Shown piece by piece: positions 8,575 through 15,074 of a DNA stretch of 38,458 nucleotides. A program made the position numbers and the translations under genes. This DNA comes from Bacteroidota bacterium. GTDB lineage: Bacteria; Bacteroidota; Bacteroidia; Chitinophagales; Chitinophagaceae. The notes beneath the pieces are model-generated. The model made no database searches and was not told where the DNA came from. It was given only the letters and a program-made list of their open reading frames with translations. Position 1 is the stretch's first letter; each line of letters begins with the position of its first letter. The DNA lies in assembly GCA_005789565.1 (NCBI GenBank), contig SXXL01000008.1, positions 1 through 38,458 of the forward strand. Direction: 5' to 3'.

Positions 8575-8578
8575 GGGG

Positions 8579-8586
8579 CAAAAGTA
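8579..8586 (-). promoter_or_regulatory. -7 box TACTTTTG for the aminotransferase
   Basis: Perfect TAnnTTTG on the minus strand, ending 4 nt before the ATG at 8574. Its upstream bases are shared with the first GTAGAGG unit of the adjacent heptad array. Confidence 0.5.
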
Positions 8587-8689
8587 GAGGAAAAGGCAGA
8601 GAGTAGAGGGTAGAGGGTAGAGGGGTTTAGGGTAGAGGGTAGATGGTAGAGGGGTTGAGGGTTTAGAGTTTAGGGTTGAGGGGTGAGAG
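8584..8689 (+). repeat. Left heptad array (G-rich strand) flanking the four-helix-bundle gene
   Basis: Degenerate 7-bp units of the GGTAGAG / GGTTTAG / GGTTGAG type, G-rich on the plus strand. GGG runs recur at 8608, 8615, 8622, 8630 and 8637, nearly every 7 bp. The opposite-strand version of the same units lies on the other side of the gene (9098-9190), so the gene sits between imperfect inverted arrays. Confidence 0.85.
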
Positions 8690-8749
8690 TTGTGGGATAA
8701 CGGTTTGTGGTATTTACTACTTGTGTTCCACAGCGTATCATCGTGTGGT

Positions 8750-9139
8750 ATGTACTCCTATCCTTTTGAACGCTTGGAAGTTTGGCAGTTGTCGATAGAG
8801 TTGACTGCCAATATATATTCTAGCACCGACAAATTCCCTTTCCGTGAGCAATACGGATTGAGTCAACAGTTGAGAAGAGCCGCTGTCTCTGTTTCATCAA
8901 ATATCGCGGAAGGTTCTGGACGAATTTCGAAAAAGGACCAGGCACATTTCTTTAGTATGGCATACAGTAGTTTGTTAGAAGTATTAAATCAATTAATACT
9001 CGCCCACAGAATTGGATACATCCAGGAAGATGATTTAGCATCAATACGCTCGGGTGTAGAGGTATTGTCCAGAAAAATTGCCTCCCTCCGAACCGCCACC
9101 CTAAACTCTAAACCCTCTACCCTCTACCCTAAACCCTAA
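8750..9139 (+). CDS. Four-helix-bundle protein (23S rRNA-intervening-sequence / Avd-like family)
   Basis: This small helical protein belongs to the family first met as ORFs in 23S rRNA intervening sequences; the same fold is used by the Avd accessory protein of diversity-generating retroelements. The signature is clear: YPFERLEVWQLSIELT, then the conserved FPFREQYGLSQQLRRAAVSVSSNIAEGSGR, then a helix with SLLEVLNQLILAHRIGYI. The molecular role of free-standing members is unknown. The ATG at 8750 gives the usual family N-terminus. The gene looks AT-richer by eye than its neighbours, suggesting transfer. Its last residues (LNSKPSTLYPKP) and TAA stop are encoded inside the right-hand heptad array. 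There is no reverse transcriptase or rRNA nearby, so it is neither a DGR nor an rRNA IVS here. Confidence 0.88.
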   Translation: MYSYPFERLEVWQLSIELTANIYSSTDKFPFREQYGLSQQLRRAAVSVSSNIAEGSGRISKKDQAHFFSMAYSSLLEVLNQLILAHRIGYIQEDDLASIRSGVEVLSRKIASLRTATLNSKPSTLYPKP

Positions 9140-9190
9140 ACTCTAAACTCTAAACTCTCTACCCTCTACGGCCCGCAGGGCCCTCTACTT
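9098..9190 (-). repeat. Right heptad array (C-rich on plus strand) flanking the four-helix-bundle gene
   Basis: Seven-bp units CCCTAAA, CCCTCTA and ACTCTAA continue across the gene's 3' end to the msrB stop. CCC runs at 9113, 9120, 9127 and 9134 are in exact 7-bp phase. The array encodes the C-terminus and stop of the four-helix-bundle gene and supplies the TAG of the convergent msrB gene (9185-9187). It contains the hairpin at 9170-9182, which recurs near 30.26 kb. Confidence 0.85.
9170..9182. repeat. Dispersed hairpin GGCCC-GCA-GGGCC (copy 1)
   Basis: A perfect 5-bp GC stem with a 3-nt loop, directly preceded by CCCTCTAC. A second copy with loop GAA and the same flank lies at 30259-30271. 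Each copy sits shortly before the stop of a minus-strand gene. There is no T-tract on either side, so it is not a typical terminator. Confidence 0.6.
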
Positions 9191-9736
9191 CTTAAAATCC
9201 AACACCACCCCATTAATACAATATCTCAATCCAGTGGGCGGAGGGCCATCTTCGAATACATGACCTAAATGTGCTTTGCAGCGGCCGCATTGTACTTCGG
9301 TGCGGGCCATGCCATGGGTATAGTCGGGGGTATATAGGATGTTGCCTTTTCCGACGGGTTCATAGAAACTGGGCCAGCCACAGCCGCTGTCGAATTTGGT
9401 ATCGCTTTTGAAAAGCGGATTGCCGCAGGCGGCACAGTAATAGGTGCCGATCTCTTTGTGTTTTTCGAAGGGACTGGTCCAGGGCCGCTCCGTACCCTTG
9501 AGGCGGGCGATATAAAACACCTCGTTGGGCAGGATCTTTTTCCATTCGTCCTCGGAAAGATTCACTTTGGAGGTGTCGGTGGTGGAGTAGACGGGGTTCT
9601 TTTTTTCCATGACAGCTTTGATGGCGGGCGGGTTTTTTTCCTGTGCACCGCAATGAAGGGAGGAAAGAGATAACAGCAGGATGCCGGCCCCGGATAATAG
9701 GTTTCTCACAGGGCAAAATTCATCATTTTCCGTCAT
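9185..9736 (-). CDS. msrB: Peptide-methionine (R)-S-oxide reductase MsrB, predicted lipoprotein
   Basis: This enzyme reduces the R form of methionine sulfoxide in proteins. The start at 9736 gives 183 residues with a lipoprotein signal (LLSGAGILLLSLSSLHC), so the enzyme is probably anchored in the envelope; a longer in-frame extension upstream lacks family support. The SelR domain spans roughly residues 60-183. It has NEVFYIARLKGTERPWTSPFEKH, two zinc CxxC pairs (YYCAACG and VQCGRCKAHLGH), GCGWPSFYEPV, and the catalytic RYCINGVVLDF. The TAG stop is formed by a GTAGAGG-type repeat unit of the adjoining heptad array. It is transcribed divergently from adk across 96 bp. Confidence 0.93.
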   Translation of the reverse strand: MTENDEFCPVRNLLSGAGILLLSLSSLHCGAQEKNPPAIKAVMEKKNPVYSTTDTSKVNLSEDEWKKILPNEVFYIARLKGTERPWTSPFEKHKEIGTYYCAACGNPLFKSDTKFDSGCGWPSFYEPVGKGNILYTPDYTHGMARTEVQCGRCKAHLGHVFEDGPPPTGLRYCINGVVLDFKK

Positions 9737-9799
9737 ATCTGGGGGTGTTGGGGGGATTGAATCCGGGTATTTTCTCTCGGAAAATCGGTCTTCCTGCAA

Positions 9800-9807
9800 T
9801 ACATTTG
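9800..9807 (+). promoter_or_regulatory. -7 box TACATTTG for adk
   Basis: Perfect TAnnTTTG, 25 nt before the adk ATG, in the divergent gap with msrB. No clear -33 TTTG is seen. Confidence 0.45.
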
Positions 9808-9832
9808 TCCCGACCCGAATCCATCCCTCATC

Positions 9833-10408
9833 ATGTTCAACCTCGTTTTATTTGGCCCTCCCGGCAGCGGCAAAGGCACCCAATCCGACCACCTGGTGGC
9901 TCGTTACGGACTCAAACATCTGTCGACCGGCAATTTGCTCCGGAAAGAGATCGCTGACCAGACCCCGCTCGGACTGGAAGCCAAGCGGTACATCGATGCC
10001 GGTCAGCTCGTGCCCGATGCCGTGGTCATCGGAATGGTGGGCGCCTATTTCGACCAGAACCCGGATGCTGCCGGATTCTTGTTTGACGGATTTCCCCGCA
10101 CCGTGGCCCAGGCCGAGGCGTTGGATGAGCTACTTTCTCAGCGACAGACCTCCATTGCTCGGGTATTGGCACTGGAGGTGACCGAGGAGGAGTTGGTAAA
10201 ACGGCTGCTGAATCGGGGAAAGACATCGGGTCGAACCGATGATACCGATGAATCGGTCATTCGCAAGCGGTTTTCGGTGTATACGCAGGAGACCAGCCCT
10301 GTTGCCGATTACTATCAGAACAAAGGAAAATTCCAATCCATTCCCGGAGAGGGAACCGTGGAGGGGATCAGCGAGGCGCTTTGTCAAGCCATTGATGCCG
10401 TTCGTTAA
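9833..10408 (+). CDS. adk: Adenylate kinase (short form)
   Basis: This cytosolic enzyme interconverts ATP + AMP and 2 ADP. The P-loop GPPGSGKGT is at residues 8-16. The AMP-site segment LSTGNLLRKEI and the FDGFPRT motif follow. The lid is the short type: a brief RLLNRGKTSGRTDDTD replaces the long zinc-binding LID, consistent with the 191-residue length. The start at 9833 places the P-loop at its normal distance from the N-terminus. Its TAA overlaps the TAA of the convergent rhomboid gene by 4 bp (TTAA), so there is no room for a terminator. Confidence 0.96.
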   Translation: MFNLVLFGPPGSGKGTQSDHLVARYGLKHLSTGNLLRKEIADQTPLGLEAKRYIDAGQLVPDAVVIGMVGAYFDQNPDAAGFLFDGFPRTVAQAEALDELLSQRQTSIARVLALEVTEEELVKRLLNRGKTSGRTDDTDESVIRKRFSVYTQETSPVADYYQNKGKFQSIPGEGTVEGISEALCQAIDAVR

Positions 10409-11304
10409 TCGAGCTCGTTTCGGGAACGTTTCAGGATCTTTTTTTCTTCCTCTGTCAGGCTATCCATTCCTTTCTGGCTGATCTTATCCAGTATCGCATC
10501 GACCCTTGCCTGAGTAACATGCGCCGTTTTTTTGTAGGGCGCTTGGTCGGTCATATAAAACAGTTTCCCTTTCGATGGTTTACGGATCTGTTTCTCGGGA
10601 TTGAACAGATCGTTTCCCCAATCGAACAAACGACTCATCCAATCGGTCAGGTCGATCCCTTCGCGGAGGATCAAGTAATATATGACCCCGGCGATGAGTC
10701 CGGATACCTGCGGCAACGCTCCGGCCAGGCTATAATTGCTTAGGCTACCGAGCGTGGAGAGAATATAGAAAAGGGTGAGTCCCCACAGCGGAATCCCTCC
10801 ACCCAGCAGTGGAAAGATCCGGTAATAGGGAGAGATGAAGGTGGTGGCGACGGCGATGGCCCCCACGCCAGCCGTGGCGCCGAAATAGTATTCGGCTGGA
10901 CCATCCACCAGTAAAAAGCTCAGACATCCAAAAAACGACCCGTAGAGGAACAGCGGGATGATCTTGCGGTTTCCACTCAGGTCTTGCAGGATATAACCAA
11001 AGACCCATAGCCAGAGCATGTTTCCGAAAACGGTCCACACACTCAAATGTGAGAACGGGGCCGTCAGGAGGGTCCACGGTTTGTGCAACCATTCTTTCCA
11101 GGTATCGGGCAGTCCGAACCAGGTGAAGAATTGACGGGTAAAATCACCCAGGGCTTTGACCTCGTCGGGTCGGGTGAAATAAAAATAGGTTCGGGCCATC
11201 ATCAAGGTGATGAAGACCGTTAGATGGATGGCGATGAGTCGGGTCAGCGCGTTGTGGCGGTCGCCTAAGGAAAGTCTCTCTCGGTAATATTCGGGAAGCG
11301 GCAT
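10405..11304 (-). CDS. Rhomboid-family membrane protein lacking the catalytic dyad (pseudo-rhomboid with C-terminal tail)
   Basis: This polytopic inner-membrane protein has the rhomboid core (TVFGNMLWLWVFGYIL, then FLYGSFFGCLSFLLV). The position of the GxSG nucleophile motif reads GATAGVGAI (residues 142-150) with no serine. The segment that normally reads AHLGG reads PQVSGLIAG (from about residue 198) with no histidine, so proteolysis is unlikely. After the last membrane helix comes a soluble tail of about 85 residues (KGKLFYMTDQAPYKKTAHVTQARVDAILDKISQKG), resembling the DUF6576-type tail of Bacteroidota rhomboids. The ATG at 11304 was chosen over a longer in-frame start that would overlap the upstream rhomboid. 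It follows the active rhomboid by 17 bp, so the two are cotranscribed and may form a complex. Confidence 0.82.
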   Translation of the reverse strand: MPLPEYYRERLSLGDRHNALTRLIAIHLTVFITLMMARTYFYFTRPDEVKALGDFTRQFFTWFGLPDTWKEWLHKPWTLLTAPFSHLSVWTVFGNMLWLWVFGYILQDLSGNRKIIPLFLYGSFFGCLSFLLVDGPAEYYFGATAGVGAIAVATTFISPYYRIFPLLGGGIPLWGLTLFYILSTLGSLSNYSLAGALPQVSGLIAGVIYYLILREGIDLTDWMSRLFDWGNDLFNPEKQIRKPSKGKLFYMTDQAPYKKTAHVTQARVDAILDKISQKGMDSLTEEEKKILKRSRNELD

Positions 11305-11321
11305 GGATTCAGCTCTTACGA

Positions 11322-12035
11322 TCAATACAACGATTGCCGGTTCGTTTTGTTCCAATAAAGTACCAATAGAAATCCGGTCAGGGCCCCACCCAGGTGGGCA
11401 AAGTGGGCAATATTATCTCCGCCTACGCTGGCCACCCCTCCGAAGAGGTCGATGCAGGCCAATCCGATCACAGCCCATTTGGCCTTCACCGGAAAGGGAA
11501 TGAACATGATAAACAGCTCGGTATTGGGGAAGGTGTAGGCAAAGGCGGCCATGACGCCCATGATGGCGCCGGAGGCCCCTACGGCGGGGGACAAGAAACC
11601 AGCCTGACTAGCCAGGGCATTCAAGGTGGCCTGGTCGTCGTCCAGATACGCCTGATACAGTTCATTCATCATGGCAGCGTCGAACCGAAGGTGTTGAACC
11701 AACAGGTGACAGGCGGCGGCGCCCACGCCAGAGATCAAATAAAAAAGAAGGAATCGCTTGCCGCCCCAGTGGTTTTCGAGGATCCGTCCGAACATCCAAA
11801 GCGTGAGCATATTGAACAGGATGTGAAAGATCATCTGCGGCGAGTGCGCAAACATGTGGGTCGCGATCTGATAGGGTTTGAAATCGGGCGTATCGATCGG
11901 ATATAGCGCCAGGAGTTGGGTGAACTGGTATTGATTGTCCAGCACCAACTGCGCCACATAGACCAGTGCGTTGATGATGATCAGGTTCTTGATGACGGGA
12001 GGAAACGGATCGGGCCGGGTGAATTCAAAAGACAT
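11322..12035 (-). CDS. Rhomboid-family intramembrane serine protease (active-site intact)
   Basis: This is a predicted inner-membrane protease that cleaves transmembrane helices. The catalytic serine lies in VGASGAIMGV (Ser155) and the histidine in HFAHLGGALTG (His214). The oxyanion-helix motif FHILFNMLTLWMFG and about six membrane segments are present over 237 residues. It is the first of two tandem rhomboids; the second lacks the catalytic residues. The ATG at 12035 is 4 nt downstream of a perfect TAACTTTG box whose TAA is also the stop codon of the upstream rlmD-like gene. Substrate is unknown. Confidence 0.9.
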   Translation of the reverse strand: MSFEFTRPDPFPPVIKNLIIINALVYVAQLVLDNQYQFTQLLALYPIDTPDFKPYQIATHMFAHSPQMIFHILFNMLTLWMFGRILENHWGGKRFLLFYLISGVGAAACHLLVQHLRFDAAMMNELYQAYLDDDQATLNALASQAGFLSPAVGASGAIMGVMAAFAYTFPNTELFIMFIPFPVKAKWAVIGLACIDLFGGVASVGGDNIAHFAHLGGALTGFLLVLYWNKTNRQSLY

Positions 12036-12039
12036 TGGG

Positions 12040-12047
12040 CAAAGTTA
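12040..12047 (-). promoter_or_regulatory. -7 box TAACTTTG for the rhomboid pair
   Basis: Perfect TAnnTTTG ending 4 nt before the rhomboid ATG. Its first three bases are the TAA stop of the upstream methyltransferase (12047-12045), so a stop codon and a promoter element share bases. Confidence 0.45.
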
Positions 12048-13460
12048 CGGCATGCTTCGGGTTAAACGGAGTTGTACGACGTTCTCAATATGCAAGGTGT
12101 GGGGGAAAAGATCGACGGGCTGCACGCGCGTCACCGTATATTTTTCGGCCAGCCGCTGCAAATCGCGTGCCTGGGTTGCCGGGTTGCAACTTACGTAGAC
12201 GACCAACGGAGCTTCAATGTCGAGGATCTTCTGCACCAATTTATCGTGCATGCCTGCCCGGGGCGGGTCGGTGATGACCACATCAGGTCTGCCGTGCTGA
12301 TCAAAGAAGGCATCGGTACAAATCTCAATCACATCGCCCGCAAAGAAGGCGGCACTTGCGATCTTATTTCGATCGGCGTTGATCCGGGCATCTTCTATCG
12401 CCGCCGCTATGAGTTCCACGCCAATGATCTTTCGGGCTTGTTTGCTTAAAAAGATACCGATGCTCCCGGTGCCGCAATACAGATCATACACGGTTTCTTT
12501 ACCGGTCAGTTCGGCAAACTCGCGCGTGATCTGGTAGAGCACCTCGGCCTGCTCGGTGTTGGTCTGGAAAAAAGAAGTGGGACCGATCTTGAACGAGAAA
12601 TCTTCCAGCGTTTCGATGACGTGGCCGGGACCTTTCCAGGTGATGGGTTGAAGATCGGCGAGGCTGTCGTTCCATTTCAGGTTGATCGTGTAGAGCAGGG
12701 TGGTGATCTCCGGAAACGCATCACTGACCGTTTGCATCAGCCACTCGATCTTTTTGGGGTCGTCCTCGCCCACGATGATGTTTACCATCAACGCTCCGCT
12801 TCGACACAAACGGATCTGAAGGTTACGAAGAAATCCGACATGCGCCCGAATGTCGTAGAACGACCATCCTTGGTCCTTCGCCACTTGACACACGAAATTT
12901 CGGATCCGGTTCGTGGGTTCCGCTTGCAGGTGACAAGCATCGATGCGAACCACTTTGTCAAAAAATCCGCGGGCATGAAATCCGGCGACCCCTGCCTCTG
13001 AATCGACCGCGTCACTCATTTTTTCTTTGGGGATGAATTCCCGGGAACCAAAGGTGTATTCGATCTTGTTTCGATAATAGCGTTGTCGATCCGCACCTCG
13101 GATGGGTTGGATCTCAGGAAGGGGAAGGCGACCAATGCGCGTCAGCACATCCACCACTTGTTGGTGTTTGTATTGTAATTGCTTTTCGTACGGAAGCATT
13201 TGCCATTGGCAGCCGCCGCAGGTTCCAAAATGATCACAAAAGGGGGTGGTTCGGTCGGACGAGTAACTCCTATATCGCAAAGGAAATCCTTCGGCCCAGT
13301 CTTTTTTATTTTTGGTGAGCCGCAGGTCCACTACATCTCCGGGTACGGCATGTTCGATGAAGATCACTTTGCCCTCTACCCGCGCTAAACTCTTGCCTTC
13401 GGCGGCATAACTTTCCACGAGTACGTTCTCGAGAATGGGGAGGGGTTTTTTGCGGGACAC
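12045..13460 (-). CDS. rlmD: 23S rRNA (uracil-C5) methyltransferase, RlmD type
   Basis: This SAM-dependent enzyme makes 5-methyluridine in 23S rRNA. An N-terminal TRAM domain (ILENVLVESYAAEGKSLARV) is followed by iron-sulfur cysteines (Cys75, Cys81 and Cys84 in CDHFGTCGGC). The SAM site is VYDLYCGTGSIGIFLS, and the catalytic-cysteine motif is VVYVSCNPATQARDL. I place the start at a GTG (13460), where the family-like N-terminus SRKKPLPIL begins. The frame stays open upstream through the heptad array to 13571, but that part encodes only repeat peptides (FTLHPSP-like), and no ATG lies between array and domain. The array begins only 12 bp before the GTG and may have replaced the original upstream region. 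RlmC or RlmCD specificity cannot be excluded. Confidence 0.88.
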   Translation of the reverse strand: MSRKKPLPILENVLVESYAAEGKSLARVEGKVIFIEHAVPGDVVDLRLTKNKKDWAEGFPLRYRSYSSDRTTPFCDHFGTCGGCQWQMLPYEKQLQYKHQQVVDVLTRIGRLPLPEIQPIRGADRQRYYRNKIEYTFGSREFIPKEKMSDAVDSEAGVAGFHARGFFDKVVRIDACHLQAEPTNRIRNFVCQVAKDQGWSFYDIRAHVGFLRNLQIRLCRSGALMVNIIVGEDDPKKIEWLMQTVSDAFPEITTLLYTINLKWNDSLADLQPITWKGPGHVIETLEDFSFKIGPTSFFQTNTEQAEVLYQITREFAELTGKETVYDLYCGTGSIGIFLSKQARKIIGVELIAAAIEDARINADRNKIASAAFFAGDVIEICTDAFFDQHGRPDVVITDPPRAGMHDKLVQKILDIEAPLVVYVSCNPATQARDLQRLAEKYTVTRVQPVDLFPHTLHIENVVQLRLTRSMP

Positions 13461-13472
13461 GGTGCGAAGATA

Positions 13473-13593
13473 GGGTGAAGGATGAAGGGTGAAGGATGAA
13501 GGGTGAAGGATGAAGGGGGAAGGATGAAGGGTGAAGGATGAACGGTGGTAAGTCAAAAGTTCACCCTTCATCCTTCACCCTTCATCCTTCCCC
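13473..13593. repeat. Inverted heptad array: five 14-bp direct units plus inverted copies
   Basis: Five consecutive copies of the 14-bp unit GGGTGAAGGATGAA start at 13473, 13487, 13501, 13515 (one mismatch) and 13529. After a 17-nt spacer the same sequence runs in reverse complement from 13560 to 13593. The whole therefore forms a large imperfect palindrome, filling the divergent gap between rlmD and the redoxin gene. The plus strand of the left arm contains TGA in every frame. The complementary strand is free of stops, so it reads as a spurious N-terminal extension of rlmD. Confidence 0.9.
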
Positions 13594-13620
13594 AAAATAG
13601 TATCTTTACACCTCCAAGAA

Positions 13621-15057
13621 ATGACCCGTACACTCCTCTTTACCCTCCTGTTTTTCGGTGCCCTGACGAGTCAGGCGCAGGCGCCCGGATATGAGATCCG
13701 CGTGACGCTGAAGCCCTTCAAAAATCAGTACGTCTATCTGGGTCATTATTTCGGGAAAACCTATCCCATTGTCGACTCCGTTCGGTTGGATGCGAATAGT
13801 CAGGCTATTTTCAAAGGCAATAAGCCTTTGCCTGGGGGCATTTACCTGATCGGATATCCCAACAAGAATCAATTCTTTGAGATCCTGATCGATCGGCAAC
13901 AGCAATTCAGCATTGTAGCCGATACGGCCCTGGTCGCTCAAACCATCGGGTTTGTGAATTCGCCCGACAACGTCGCCTTCCTGGCCTATCAGCAGAGAAT
14001 GCGGGATTTTGGGATCCGCATACGAAGCGTGCAGGAGCGGATCCAGTCCGGCAGCCCGGATTCCAATCAACTCCGCGAGCAGCTCACCCAGCTCGATCGT
14101 CAAATGAACTATTATCGAAAGGAGTTGATCAACAACAGCGGGGAAACCTTGCTGGGGGCATTGATGAAAGCTATGCGGGAACCGGAATTGCCGGCTTCCC
14201 TCCAAAAGCCAACGAATGCAGCCGATTCCCTGGCTGCCTATCGATATTATAAAGACCATTATTGGGAGGGCGTGAATTTTTGGGATGGTCGGTTGGCCTA
14301 TACACCGTTTTTCGAGGAAAAAGTGGATCGATACTACAAGCAATTGGTAGCTCCGTCGGCTGATTCCGTCATTCGCGAGATCGACGATATGATGGCCTTT
14401 GCGCAGATCAATCCGGAAATGACGCGGCTGCTGCTCATCAAATTCCTGAACCGCTATCTCACGCAGCAATACATGTGGGAGGATGCGGTGTTGGTACACC
14501 TCTACGAGAAATACGTTGCCAATAAGACCTATTCGTGGCTCGACGAAAAAGGTCGTAAGGTGGTGCAGGACCGGGCCTACAGTTTAATGGCAAATATTCT
14601 GAAGTCACCCGCTTCCGAAGTGGAACTACCCGATGCCAGTGGCACCTCACGCTCGTTGTACGCGCTGGCGGCGGATTATACACTGGTAATTTTCTGGGAT
14701 CCGACCTGCGGTCATTGCAAAGAGACTTTACCCCGGATCGATTCGATCTATCAAAAGAAATGGTCCAAGCAAGGCGTTGGTATCTATGCCATTGCCAAGG
14801 AGACGGAAGGGAGTCAAAAAATGTGGACCGATTTTATCCAGCAAAATCAACTACAGCAGTGGACGCATGTCTACTATTCAAAAAATACGGAAAAGCAGCG
14901 CATAGACAACGGTATTCCGGGCTATTCGCAGTTGTTCGACGTGCAGACCTTCCCCACCTTGTATCTGCTGGATCAGGATAAAAAGATCATCGCCAAAAAA
15001 CTGACCTTTCAGCAAATGGATGAGATCATGGATATGCAGCGGGCCAATAAGAAATAG
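13621..15057 (+). CDS. Exported thioredoxin-like (TlpA/redoxin) protein with long N-terminal domain
   Basis: This is a predicted periplasmic thiol-disulfide protein of 478 residues. A signal peptide (RTLLFTLLFFGALTSQAQA) is followed by a DUF4369-like beta domain (about 23-120) and a helical DUF5106-like middle region (about 130-300). The C-terminal thioredoxin fold (about 335-478) has the active site FWDPTCGHCKETLP and a cis-proline strand FPTLYLLD. This architecture is typical of Bacteroidota redoxins. The parvulin gene starts 17 bp downstream, so the pair is likely an operon for envelope protein folding. A weak box TATCTTTA lies 12 nt before the ATG. The palindromic heptad array occupies the rest of the upstream region. 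Confidence 0.87.
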   Translation: MTRTLLFTLLFFGALTSQAQAPGYEIRVTLKPFKNQYVYLGHYFGKTYPIVDSVRLDANSQAIFKGNKPLPGGIYLIGYPNKNQFFEILIDRQQQFSIVADTALVAQTIGFVNSPDNVAFLAYQQRMRDFGIRIRSVQERIQSGSPDSNQLREQLTQLDRQMNYYRKELINNSGETLLGALMKAMREPELPASLQKPTNAADSLAAYRYYKDHYWEGVNFWDGRLAYTPFFEEKVDRYYKQLVAPSADSVIREIDDMMAFAQINPEMTRLLLIKFLNRYLTQQYMWEDAVLVHLYEKYVANKTYSWLDEKGRKVVQDRAYSLMANILKSPASEVELPDASGTSRSLYALAADYTLVIFWDPTCGHCKETLPRIDSIYQKKWSKQGVGIYAIAKETEGSQKMWTDFIQQNQLQQWTHVYYSKNTEKQRIDNGIPGYSQLFDVQTFPTLYLLDQDKKIIAKKLTFQQMDEIMDMQRANKK

Positions 15058-15074
15058 ATAAACTGCTTACGCGT

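Noticed and set aside
8750-9139. Diversity-generating retroelement (the four-helix-bundle protein resembles Avd)
   Set aside because: No reverse transcriptase, template repeat or variable repeat is found nearby.
9127-9140. Plant-type telomere sequence (two CCCTAAA units) suggesting eukaryotic contamination or a chromosome end
   Set aside because: The units are part of a mixed array with CCCTCTA and ACTCTAA variants, lie between bacterial genes, and are matched by an inverted array at 8584-8689. The identity with the plant telomere unit is coincidental.
9170-9182. Intrinsic terminator for the four-helix-bundle gene or msrB
   Set aside because: The hairpin has only a 5-bp stem and no T-tract on either strand. 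Its second copy has the same lack, so a different role is more likely.
10405-11304. Active rhomboid protease
   Set aside because: Neither the serine of GxSG nor the histidine of AHLGG is present at the aligned positions, so protease activity is not claimed.
13461-13571. Real N-terminal extension of the RlmD-like protein
   Set aside because: It is encoded entirely by repeat units plus spacer, has a 14-residue periodic peptide pattern, and lies upstream of the family's normal N-terminus.
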